DNA of 64,000 bases from Rotaria sordida (taxonomy: Eukaryota > Rotifera > Eurotatoria > Philodinida > Philodinidae): NCBI GenBank assembly GCA_905250125.1, contig CAJNOL010000326.1:62001-126000 (forward strand), read 5' to 3'. The position numbers and the translations under genes are program-made. Below the pieces are notes generated by a model that saw nothing but the letters and a program-made list of their open reading frames with translations, had not been told where the DNA came from and searched no databases. Of the stretch, positions 47,901 to 57,658 are shown piece by piece. How positions within the stretch are numbered: position 1 is the stretch's first letter; the number at the start of each line of letters is the position of its first letter.

Positions 47901-48948
47901 ATGATAGATCATCTGTGAAATTTTGCTATAGAATACATTAGATAGAAAACTTCATTAGCTATTAAAATCACTGTTTGGATTCGAACTAAGTACTTGACAT
48001 TATACACATCAAAAATAGGTTGTTATTAAATTTTCTTTCGCCATCTTTCAATGTGTGTGCTAGATCTTTCAAATAGCTAAAAGAAGAATATACAATTTTT
48101 ATACTAATTCAATTTGCATGAATGATTTTTTTTTTATGTAAAAAATAAACTTTTAAAGTGCTTTCTAAAAATTCACTCATATGTTCAATAATTTTAATTC
48201 CAAATAAAGCAGAATTTATTATTTAGTTTTAAATAAGTTATTGCATTTATTATTTTATTTTTCTTGAAAAATAATCAAAATCTATTAATAGAATCGATGA
48301 AGACAGGTTGAGATATGATTCATTATTGTTTATCTACTTTGTTTATAATCTTCTCTTAATTTGTCATTATGAAAAGTAACCAAATGCGTCAGATTTTTTT
48401 TCCTTCACATTCTTACTAAATTCAATCTAATTCATATGACCTTTTATCGTAATATCAGATTTCAGTCATATCATCCTAATAAGTGTTAATGGTCGATAAT
48501 AGTGAATAATACAGATAGCGTGTACTTTATACTCTTTTGAAAAAATACTTATTTATGAAAAACAATGATATTGTTTTTGATTTCTAAAACAGAGAATAAA
48601 TCAATTCAATTCTTTTTTCATCAAAAAGAACAACAGAATACAATAACAACTTTCAAAATGATGCAATAGCATTCTCATAGACAAAATTTTATTAAAAAAC
48701 AGAATCGTTAATTACAATACGAACTTTATTTTTAACATAATAAGAACTACATTTAAAGCATTACAAATATCGCACATCTTATAAAATCGTCTAGAATCTT
48801 TGAATTCTCTTATAAATTTTCTTTACCAATATGATATAGAGAGCATAGTGCATTTGAATTACAACAATTTATTTTTGCAAATAATACACATACATAAAAA
48901 AAAAAGTGAACATGTTTTAACAGTTTGTTTAGATGTTTACTTATTGTA

Positions 48949-49923
48949 TTATGTTCTTTTCAAGTATGAATTATCAATCATTTGAAGTCTTGGTTGATTA
49001 TTGTTCATATGAATCTTTCTACGAAGTCGATTATAAGTATCTTTAATCAAAGAATATAATTCACGTCGATACAATGGAGTACCAAGTGTATAAACATAAA
49101 AACTTGTTGAAAAATTTACATTGAATAATAAAACAAATAAACGAAATAATGAAGTTATTTTAGATGATGGTGTTGGTAACTGATATACAGCAATAATCAG
49201 TACAATACTAAATGGAATTGTACATATTAAATGAGATGCTACATAGAGAAAGAGCATTTTTAATAACTGATTATCACGTTGACGTAAACGTGCTTGATTA
49301 ATAGGCATTATTCGACGTCGTCGTCGACGAAGAAAAATCAATGTAGTAACACATAAAACTATCATTAGAAAAGGAGGCATAAAGCCTAAGAATATAACGA
49401 GAAATATAGCATATACTCGGACATATAGTGTATCGACTATGGTACAAATTGAAAATGTTGGTTGAGAAACTAACACATACCAAATAGGAATATGAAGATA
49501 AGCAACAAAAACAAATATAGCCATACAAGGAATAAGATATTGTGCAATACGAATTGTTGCAATTCGTCGTAATCGAACATTTGTTGAACTTGTACATAAA
49601 CGATCAAAACAAGCCAAAACAACAAGATATGGTGATAAAGTATAAAGACCAGTTTGTATATATGTTTTAGTTTTACAATACCAATCAGATGTTTTTGTTG
49701 GATCAAATCCATATTGATCAACAAGCCATTGAACAAGTACATAAATATAAAGTACAAGTAGATCATTACATGAAAGTGCTCGAAAATATAATGAACATGA
49801 TGTAGCTCGTAATGATTTTCGAGAAAAAAATAATATTTGATTGATTATAACACCCAATGTTCCTAAAATGATCATTGGTGGTTGAGTATATCGACTTATT
49901 TGATAATACACTGAGTCTGCCAT
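48949..49923 (-). CDS. Rhodopsin-like GPCR, single exon
   Basis: An uninterrupted 324-codon frame starts at the ATG at 49923. Seven hydrophobic segments are visible (about residues 15-35, 45-70, 95-115, 135-155, 170-195, 220-245 and 255-280). The end of TM3 reads FDRLCTS in place of the usual DRY. TM2 has SCNDLLVLYIY. ICL3 has an Arg run (FLRRRRRR). TM7 reads NFSTSFYVYTLGTPLYRREL, lacking a true NPxxY. The Cys before TM3 (WYCKTKTY) and that in ECL2 (FSICTI) are present and could form the conserved disulfide. The tail is short and basic. I cannot name a ligand. It resembles the intronless, lineage-expanded class A receptors seen in rotifers and similar animals. A decayed relative lies 2 kb away. 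Confidence 0.85.
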   Translation of the reverse strand: MADSVYYQISRYTQPPMIILGTLGVIINQILFFSRKSLRATSCSLYFRALSCNDLLVLYIYVLVQWLVDQYGFDPTKTSDWYCKTKTYIQTGLYTLSPYLVVLACFDRLCTSSTNVRLRRIATIRIAQYLIPCMAIFVFVAYLHIPIWYVLVSQPTFSICTIVDTLYVRVYAIFLVIFLGFMPPFLMIVLCVTTLIFLRRRRRRIMPINQARLRQRDNQLLKMLFLYVASHLICTIPFSIVLIIAVYQLPTPSSKITSLFRLFVLLFNVNFSTSFYVYTLGTPLYRRELYSLIKDTYNRLRRKIHMNNNQPRLQMIDNSYLKRT

Positions 49924-52463
49924 ATCTTTGAAGGATATATAAATGAAACTAGTTTGATAGTCTTTGTTTTTTTTATGTATCTGTATTAATAGATATTCTT
50001 AGTAAACGAACTCATTAAGAATATAAAGTCTTCTTATTTGTGCGTGTAGTTGTCAAAAAAAAGGCGTGAGAAATTATCTACTTTCACATTTTAATAACGA
50101 ATAAGAACTGACATTTGCTATTAACAGTAGTTCATGAGATATATACGTATATATTTCATGACATAAATAGAAAATTAATAAGTATGTAATGAAAGAGTAT
50201 AGAACTGCGACAAAAAAAAAACATTTTATTTTTGATTTCAAGCTTTCAACAATTTACAATTGTTATCATCAGGAAACCATTAGAACGGAACAAAGTTAAG
50301 CTATATATATATGTATACAAATCAAAGCATAGAACATACATCAAAGCTAACACAATTACAGCTTTACGCTACTGTAAATTAATTAATTTACAGTAGCATG
50401 AAGTTGTAATTGTGTTAGCTTTGATGTATAAATTTATATTGTAATATATTATGTTCTGTTCTGTTCTATGCCTTGTTTTATATGCATATATATATATAGC
50501 TTAACTTTGTCGTTTTCTGATGATTTCCTAATGATGACAATTGTAAATTGTTGAAACCTTGAAATCAAAAATAAAATGTTTTTTGTCGCAGTTCTATACT
50601 CTTTCATTACATACTTATTTCAACCTACATTTTCATCCAATTATATGGACAATTAATCTAAAACTATTTCATTGCAAGCAAGTTAATTAAACTGATTCAA
50701 ATAAAAAACGTAACTTTTATGTATTGGAATGGAGTGTGAAATATTCAATGTTGTTGATTTATCTACAATAAGTTTTTTCCATAAGCAAAAATAAAGATCG
50801 ATACAAAATTTAGTCTTTACGTTTATCTAATATGTAACAATAATTTTTTAAATATCATTAATTACTAAATACGATTTTTTCATAAATGGAGTTTCTCACT
50901 TAGTTTGTTATTATCATGAAAGACATGATATTTTTAAATGATCATTTTATCGAAGTAAATCACATCCTTTCAAGTGTCGTTCATTGTTAGAAATACAATC
51001 ATATATAATAAATACGGCAATAATTGGGTGACTAATGCATTCTACACGTATATCCGACAGAGAGAAATAAATACCATAATATGCGATAAAACTTTTAATA
51101 GAAAAAATAATCGAATGAAGTTAATTAAATAAAGAATTTTTGATACGTTATTAGTTATACTTTCATTTCATATTTTATAAATCTGCTTTTATATTATTAA
51201 TGGAATGATTTTTATGAAGAATAATTTATTCTAGTATGATTACTATGATGATTTGAGAAAACGTTTTAATCAATAGTTAGACGTAATGAACAAACTCCTT
51301 CTATCTAAAATAGATGCCAGTTCTACGTTTTTTTTTAACCTCTAATCAGTATTTATGTGATAAATCTTCTCACATTGTTAAAATTTGTCAATTATGTTAA
51401 GCTTAGAAAAATTGTAGTTGAATTATGAATGTTTATTACAACAAACCATTTATTCTGAAGATTTATCTTTTTCACATTCTGTCATAGAAACGAAGTCTTT
51501 CAACGAGCGGCTTTTGCTCTAAATGCTTGTCTCAATAGGTTTAATTAGAATTAAAATAGAAAATCAAATAACTAGTCTTCATTTCGTTCTTTACTCTGTG
51601 AGGCTAATCTTTTTTTTTTCATAACAGAGGAGAATTTTAGAGTTTTTTTCCATAATAACAACATTAATAAATATTTGCTTTGTAGTATTACCATCGGCTT
51701 CAATAATGAATTCCTATCTTCCACTGTATTGTAGATGCCCTTAACAAATACCATGTGTGCATGCATACGTCTTTCGACAAATATATTCGATTGTACATTT
51801 CGTTGTGCGATGTATGGCTGTTTTTCTTTCTCTATCACCATCGGTATAGATATCTGTCTTTTCTCAAGTACAATGAAGTAAAGGCAAGAGCCACTTTGGT
51901 TTGCACATTGGCTATCCTTGTTGATGCTCGTTTTTATAGAGGTTTCGAAATTTTAGATTCGTGTTATAACATATAAGGTCATAAAGTTCATATGGAAAAA
52001 AAATTAATTTCATAGATTGAAATACTGTGGAGATACTCAAACTTTATGAGCCACCTTGTATTATATGTATACCTATATCAGTAAAGTTAGCAAATTATTA
52101 CATTTTATAGGTCTTGTCCAACGAAGAAATATTAGGTTTAAGTCTTAATAAAAGAATCAAACTATTTTACAAAGAAGATAGATGTCACTAGTTAACAAAG
52201 TTCAGTACATGATATAGTTTTATTTCTTTCGTATTTCATATCTTTTAATTTTATTTTTCTTTCTTTCATTATACTAAATTTTATATAAATAAATCATTTT
52301 TAATTCTAATAAATCCATATCTTTTTCGTAATTGGTTATTTTATCTTCGTTCTCTTGCGGGTTGAATCAACATGGCCGATCGGTTCATTCATTCATTCAT
52401 TCACCAATAATTTCAACATTTCATAAACATTTTATTATTATTGCAGAGAAATAACAATCAATA
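49924..52463. other. Intergenic region between GPCR and pinin
   Basis: It contains a foldback element (50176-50620) and AT-rich sequence. Open stretches at 51572-51841 (-) and 51755-51976 (+) overlap on opposite strands; I do not recognise either product. Just upstream of pinin are an inverted CCAAT box (ATTGG at 52332-52336) and a CATT microsatellite (52386-52403). Confidence 0.5.
50176..50620. mobile_element. Foldback element with near-identical arms and a perfect central palindrome
   Basis: AATAAGTATGTAATGAAAGA at the left end is repeated in exact inverse at the right end, followed by TATAGAACTGCGACAAAAAA. The pairing continues inward through ACAATTTACAATTG, TTAAGCTATATATATA, ATCAAAGCTAACACAATTAC and a perfect 28-base palindrome at 50369-50396. 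The arms are about 210 bases and better conserved than in the other foldbacks, so this copy looks younger. Confidence 0.85.
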
Positions 52464-53573
52464 ATGAATAGTACAATAGCAAATTTATCTACGGATGATT
52501 TATGTCGTGCTCGTGAAGAATTATGGACAAATTTACAAAATATTGATACACGTCTAAAACAAACCTATGTTCCACCACAATTTCGTATAACAACATCATC
52601 AACTAATAATCAACGTACATTTTCAACAAATGGTCATCAAACAACATCATCAAATGTAAAACGTTCTCGTATACCATCATCATCATATGATGAACATAAT
52701 ACATCTTTACCAGACACCACTTTTGATGAATCATCATCAAAATCTCTTCATTCATCTATTGTACCAACAAATAAAATAATAAAAACTAAAGATGATCTTA
52801 TATCACTTGTTAATCGTGATCAACAATCAACTGTACGTAATCGTCGTATGTTTGGAGTATTATTAGGTACATTAAATAAATTTAAAGCTGAAGCTAATGC
52901 TTATAATGAACAAACACTTGGAATAAAACGACAAGAAATTGAACGACGTTTAGAAGAAAAACAAACAAAAGAACGTGAAGATAAACAACATGAACGTACA
53001 GAATTATTAGCATCGAAAAAAACTTGTCAACAAAAATTAAAATTAGTTAATATTAAAATTGAAATCATGCAACGTATGGCAACACATGAAAAACTTCATT
53101 TACCATTAAGAAATTTTATTCGTACGAAAGCTAAACCTTATATTTTTTATTTACCTAAAGGTTCAATTGATGAAGTATTTGAAAAAAAACTTCAAGAAAG
53201 TCAAATTGAAATTGACAAAGAAATGGAAGAATTTAAACGAGATTGTCAACGTGAATTAGATTTACTTGATGATACAACAACTATAAATGATGATGAAACA
53301 ATAGATAGTAAAAAAAGAAAATTAAGTGAACATGATGATGATAATGATGTTGTTGATGATGATGATACATTAGCTGATTTACCTGATGAAATAACTTTAT
53401 CTGCACCAGAAGTAAAAAGTGAAATTGTTAATACAACAATAAATCCTATTGTTGAACAATCAAATAATAATAATAATAGTCCATCAGTACCAACAAGAAC
53501 AACACGTACAGTTATTTATGATGAAATAAAAACAACAAATCAACAGGATGATCAATCAATGTTTGATGAATAA
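52464..53573 (+). CDS. PNN: Pinin (splicing/EJC-associated factor)
   Basis: A single coding exon of 369 residues. The N-terminal helix (DLCRAREELWTNLQNIDTRLKQ) resembles the pinin N-terminus. Residues ~125-240 hold the pinin/SDK/memA domain: RNRRMFGVLLGTLNKFKAEA, then a long charged coiled coil (KRQEIERRLEEKQTKERED), and FIRTKAKPYIFYLPKGSIDE. The C-terminus is acidic and disordered (DDDNDVVDDDD). Human pinin has about 717 residues; this one lacks the long SR-rich C-terminus. Pinin binds RNPS1 and SR proteins and acts in splicing and the exon-junction complex. An acceptor-like TTGCAG at 52441-52446, just before the coding region, may mark a 5' UTR intron. The start is the first ATG in this frame. 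Confidence 0.9.
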   Translation: MNSTIANLSTDDLCRAREELWTNLQNIDTRLKQTYVPPQFRITTSSTNNQRTFSTNGHQTTSSNVKRSRIPSSSYDEHNTSLPDTTFDESSSKSLHSSIVPTNKIIKTKDDLISLVNRDQQSTVRNRRMFGVLLGTLNKFKAEANAYNEQTLGIKRQEIERRLEEKQTKEREDKQHERTELLASKKTCQQKLKLVNIKIEIMQRMATHEKLHLPLRNFIRTKAKPYIFYLPKGSIDEVFEKKLQESQIEIDKEMEEFKRDCQRELDLLDDTTTINDDETIDSKKRKLSEHDDDNDVVDDDDTLADLPDEITLSAPEVKSEIVNTTINPIVEQSNNNNNSPSVPTRTTRTVIYDEIKTTNQQDDQSMFDE

Positions 53574-54439
53574 AACGAGGATGATAGGAGAAACAAAAAA
53601 AAAAATATCGAAATTCTCTCTTTTGTTTTGTTTATGTTGTTTTTCTTCGTTCTTTTTTCTTTTCACTGTGCTCGTCTTGCTATTTGTCTGTGTGCGTTGT
53701 GTGTGTGTGTATGTATCAGAGAATAGGAGAGAGAAAAATTGTATATCATTATGATTCTCTTATGAAGCGATATAATTACTATTATAACATAATCAAATAG
53801 GTAGGAAAAAGTATATGATCAACTATTGATTGTTTCTAATTGGATATAAATGGGAGTATTCGATTAGCCTGGTTGAATAACTCAATTCTTTTTTTTCGTA
53901 CAGCTTCTATAATATATTGGAAATATATGGTTTTTTTGGTTTACCAGTCATAGCACTGATACTTTGTTACTGTTTTCAATTATATATCTTGTTCGAAGTC
54001 AAAATAATTAGACGTCTTCGTAAAATCTCCTGCTAAAATATACTTTTATCAAACTTTTTCATTGTAACTCGTCTTTGCTAGCTGAAACAGCAAGATATAC
54101 AACTGAGGGTGTGATAAAGAGTCTGCTCACACTCACATTCTACCCTACACCTATATCCTGATTGCTAAGTTTTTTGCATGCAAAATTCATATTGTATATA
54201 AACATCTTATGAAAATGCTTGATTATTTTGCTTTCGAACATGCTATATATAATCGAAACAATAACAAATCATCAGAGCTGTAACGGATAATAAAAAAATC
54301 ATATGCTTCTGATATATTATAAAAACTGTGTGATACAAAAAGAATTGAGATATTCGGCCAGACTAGCCACCTCCCAAATATACAGAGTAAATCGAAAGAT
54401 TTTTTGTGCCCAAATCTGCGGTAGATCGTAATTCGGAAG

Positions 54440-54560
54440 AAGGACGAATATTCCTACCTTGCAGTACGGAACACTGTTTAGTGGCAGATTCAATAGCTCG
54501 ATATCTTCTCTACAACTAATACTACCTGTAGATCTGGACAGAAGGCCAGTCTGACGCCGA
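54440..54560. repeat. Dispersed repeat copy
   Basis: Its reverse complement aligns with 27540-27660 (CTTCTGTCCAGA, AGTTGTAG, ATATC, CCACTA, ACTGCAAGGTAG in the same order and spacing). CTGGACAGAAG is also in the foldback element at 16.4 kb. Confidence 0.65.
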
Positions 54561-55838
54561 ATTCTTGTGCTCAATTGCTTGAGCTCTCTATACATACTGA
54601 CTAGCCACAAGAGCAGATGTATGTCAAAAGGCTATCGGACGAGTGATCCAAGACAAAGAACCGTTAGTGACTTGTCCAGGACCATTCTATGGCTGTTATG
54701 TGAACTACATAAAATGGAATTGGACAACGACAAAACAATGTTACATCTGTTAAAACAAGTTATTACCAGTTTCATAAATGATAATCTCAAAATTCATTCG
54801 CTTGACCTTGTTTAATCTAATGTACACTTGCATCACACATCAGGAGCTATATTTTGAATACTATTTAAAAGGCTGGCGCAAAAACTTTAAGAGTGTGTTT
54901 CCTAATATTGAAATTCTATTCCATTTACATTAATGATTTGTCATTACTGAATGTCTTTTCACATAAAATGACCTCGATCAGCTCTTGATAGAAGAGAGAT
55001 AACCAAATCTAAATGAAGTTGTAATCTAGAAGAATAAACTTAAAATTTAGTTTCATCTTAAACTCTTGACATACTGCAGGCAACTAAATTTATATCAATG
55101 TAAGAGATAGCGAAATTTGATTATTGAGTAATCATTTAGATATCGAAGTTTAATGTTTTGCACATTTGTGCAAAATCGTATTCAATCTATATAGAATTTA
55201 ACAATATTTCCTCATCTGGTGTTAAACGATTCTTTTCAACACAACAGATTTTCACAACACTAATAAACAGTTGCGAAAGCACCTTTATCATCACTTAGGA
55301 ATTGTTGTATTAATTTTCTCTTCATTATGAAAATAATAATTTATTTCAAAAAACGAATTTTTCTTTTGATAACAATTAAAAATCTTTATCATGTGATGTT
55401 GATCGATTTTGACTTGTAATCATTGCGTGACATATCTAGAATGCTATTAACGTACTCTCAAATTACATTTCATACTGTTTTCGCTAACACTCAAGACCTT
55501 GTTGAGAATCTATTTAATAATTCTATATATAAGGACTTATTCGAGATACATTATTTTCATTGTATATTCATTTGGTCGCTCACGTAGATAATCATTCACA
55601 CAGACGATGTTAGTATTATGACTAAAAATGTGTTGTTTTTCTATTTACTTGAAGTCAAATCAAATGACATTCTAGAGACCATGAGAAAGTAGTTTTTAAT
55701 TCATAATTAATTTATAAGATTGACTAGTATAATGCTTCCTTGCAAGATAGATATTAATATCGCAAAAATGGATACTTAAAATATAATTAAGAGTTTAAAA
55801 TGAAGATACAAAGTGCTGATACAGGTAATACGAATGAT

Positions 55839-56002
55839 GCTCCCCGGACAGTTGCTTCCGCGACAATTGCTCTCTAGCGACAGTTGCTCTTGCGACATTT
55901 GCTCTCGTTACATTTGCTCCCCGGATACTTGCTCTTCTATGACAATTGCTCCCTGGATACTTGCTCCTGGAGGATATTTGCTTCCCGGACACCTGCTTTC
56001 CA
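55839..56002. repeat. Degenerate 15-17 bp minisatellite
   Basis: About ten units follow the pattern TTGCTC-(4-6 bases, often CCCGG or GCG)-GACA/GATAC, for example TTGCTCTTGCGACAT and TTGCTCCCCGGATAC. It is GC-richer than its surroundings and sits directly beside the telomere-like tract. Confidence 0.8.
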
Positions 56003-56009
56003 AGAGTGG

Positions 56010-56095
56010 ATGGGTGTAGGCGTGGGTGGGGTGGGTGTGGGTGAGGTGAGTGTGGGTGGGGTGAGTGTGGGTGGGGTGGATGTGGATGTGGGTGT
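56010..56095 (+). repeat. Telomere-like TGTGGG repeats, G-strand orientation
   Basis: A degenerate tract of GTGGGT/GTGAGT units (GTGGGTGTGGGTGAG and variants) is rich in the hexamer TGTGGG. I recall TGTGGG as the bdelloid telomeric repeat. The tract is immediately followed by a short C-rich stretch (about 56119-56156) that can pair back with it. Confidence 0.65.
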
Positions 56096-56570
56096 CATTT
56101 GTTTTCAATTAAGCAATACCCACACTCACACTTACATCCAAAATCACCCACACCCCAGACTTGGAACCGATTAAGAAATGGTAAACCGGTCCAGTCCAGC
56201 CGGAAACCAACTGATTGGAATCACATGTCCAACCGGTTAAAAAACGGTGGAAAAAGGTCGCATTTTTTTTGAAAACCGATTTTCATGAAAAAAAACGGCT
56301 CCAAATACGAAATAGTTTAAGGCGCGTGTAAAAGGCACTCATCATAATGAATCTTTTTAAAGAAAGGCTCAGAAAAAATGATTAATATAACATATGTTTT
56401 GAGCACTTTTTTGCGCATTCTGACAGAAAAAATATGTAACATCTTAGTTTTTATGATCAAAAACCGGGTTAAAAAAGAAGATTTTTGAAAACTTTCAACC
56501 GGTGAAATTCTGGTTTCTACCGGCCATGTTGACTTCTTCAATCGGTCCGGCCGGGCAGGTTCCAACGCTG

Positions 56571-56668
56571 CCACACCCACATCCACCCCCACCCTACCCA
56601 CACCCACTCACACTCACACCCACACCCACACCCACACCCACACTCCCACACCCACACACCCCACACCC
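56571..56668 (-). repeat. Telomere-like CCCACA repeats, C-strand orientation
   Basis: Consecutive ACACCC units (CACACCCACACCCACACCCA in one run) are the complement of TGTGGG, with a few irregular units. This is purer than the left tract, and the orientation is opposite to 56010-56095. Confidence 0.7.
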
Positions 56669-56734
56669 TTTTGATTCTTTTTTCAAAAGATGTGCCGTGA
56701 AATTCTTTACAAGAATGTTAATGTGAAATCCTGT

Positions 56735-57405
56735 TGACGAGGAAATATATTTTCAAGACCCCATGCGCTTTTGAGTCACGACTTAGTGCTTCTTATAGAC
56801 TTTAATGAGTTATATCTGTCATAAAACGAGTTCCTGTCCCTAGCTTGTTGCTGAGGAGATGAAATGTTCTTAGTTTTATAGCTGGGCATTTTCATAAAAT
56901 TTCAACTAAATTGTATAAAAAGATTCTTCGATTTCGATGAAACTTTCAGTGTTTGTAGAGCTTTTAATTCAGAGCATTTTTATAAGAAAGTTTTTTCAAA
57001 ACTCGTTTATTTTGATGGCGCTACACTAAAAATACCGTTAGCAGCAAAATTCCAAAAATCCTTAAAAAAAATTTCTTGAGTGTTTTTAGAATTCTTCTGC
57101 TGATGGTATTTTTAGTGTAGTTCCATCAAAATAAACGAGTTTTGAAAAAACTTTTTTATAAAAATGCTCAGAATTAAAAGCTCTACAAACACTGAAAGTT
57201 TCATCGAAATCGAAGGATCTTTTTATATAATGTAGTTGAAATTTTATGGAAATGCCCAGCTATAAAACTAAGAACGTTTGATCTCCTCGGAAACAAGCTA
57301 AGGGCGCGAACTGTTTTTATGGTAGAAATAACTCAGTAAGCTCTACAAGATGGACTAAGTCGTGACTCAAAAGCTAATGGGCACTTGAAAAATGTTTCCT
57401 CGTCA
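56735..57405. mobile_element. Foldback element with ~320 bp arms
   Basis: TGACGAGGAAATATATTTTC at 56735 pairs with AAAAATGTTTCCTCGTCA at 57388-57405. Moving inward, AGTCACGACTTAGT, TAGCTTGTT, AAGAACATTT-like sequence, ATAGCTGGGCATTT, TCGATTTCGATGAAACTTTC, AAAACTCGTTTATTTTGATG and TACACTAAAAATACC are each matched in reverse. The loop is only about 60 bases. Arm identity is high by eye. Confidence 0.88.
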
Positions 57406-57658
57406 GACTGATATAGAAAATCTGATCTGGTTTTAGCCATTGAATCAAGAATAATTTTTACCGGAAATTATACAAACGAGTCCGATGAAAAAATTTTCTA
57501 GAAATATATCAATTTTTTCTCAAGAAAGAAAACAACAAAGAATATTCCATTATAAATAAAATATTTTTTTGTCTGTGTTAATAAAGATCAATGAAAAAAA
57601 AGCAGAAAAATGGTTTTAAAATAGTATTAATGTGCTTGTTTATATTGCATAACATATT

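Larger units (their letters stand above)
42404..48948. other. 6.5 kb gene-poor region
   Basis: No intact gene is visible on either strand. The region holds two large inverted repeats (about 44140-44990 and 47525-47900), a decayed GPCR fragment (46953-47160), and otherwise AT-rich sequence with many short A/T runs. Part of it may be the upstream regulatory region of the nuclear receptor. Confidence 0.6.
53574..57658. other. Gene-poor region with telomere-like and other repeats
   Basis: I see no supported gene. The region contains a dispersed-repeat copy (about 54440-54560), a degenerate 15-17 bp minisatellite (55839-56002), opposed TGTGGG-type tracts (56010-56095 and 56571-56668) and a 670 bp foldback element (56735-57405). 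The remainder is AT-rich. Confidence 0.6.

Noticed and set aside
51572..51841. Possible transposase remnant
   Set aside because: An open frame of 89 codons without any catalytic DDE-type or HTH motif I could recognise, overlapped by another frame on the opposite strand.
52372..52410. Upstream ORF (ATGGCCGATCGG...) before pinin
   Set aside because: It has a good Kozak context, but the transcript start and a possible 5' UTR intron are unknown, so it cannot be supported.
54317..54815. Two opposed open frames at 54.3-54.8 kb
   Set aside because: They cover a dispersed repeat copy and show no domain or splice signal.
55795..56726. Several overlapping open frames on both strands near 56 kb
   Set aside because: They arise from the stop-poor minisatellite and GTGGGT/CACCCA repeats and encode only periodic peptides.
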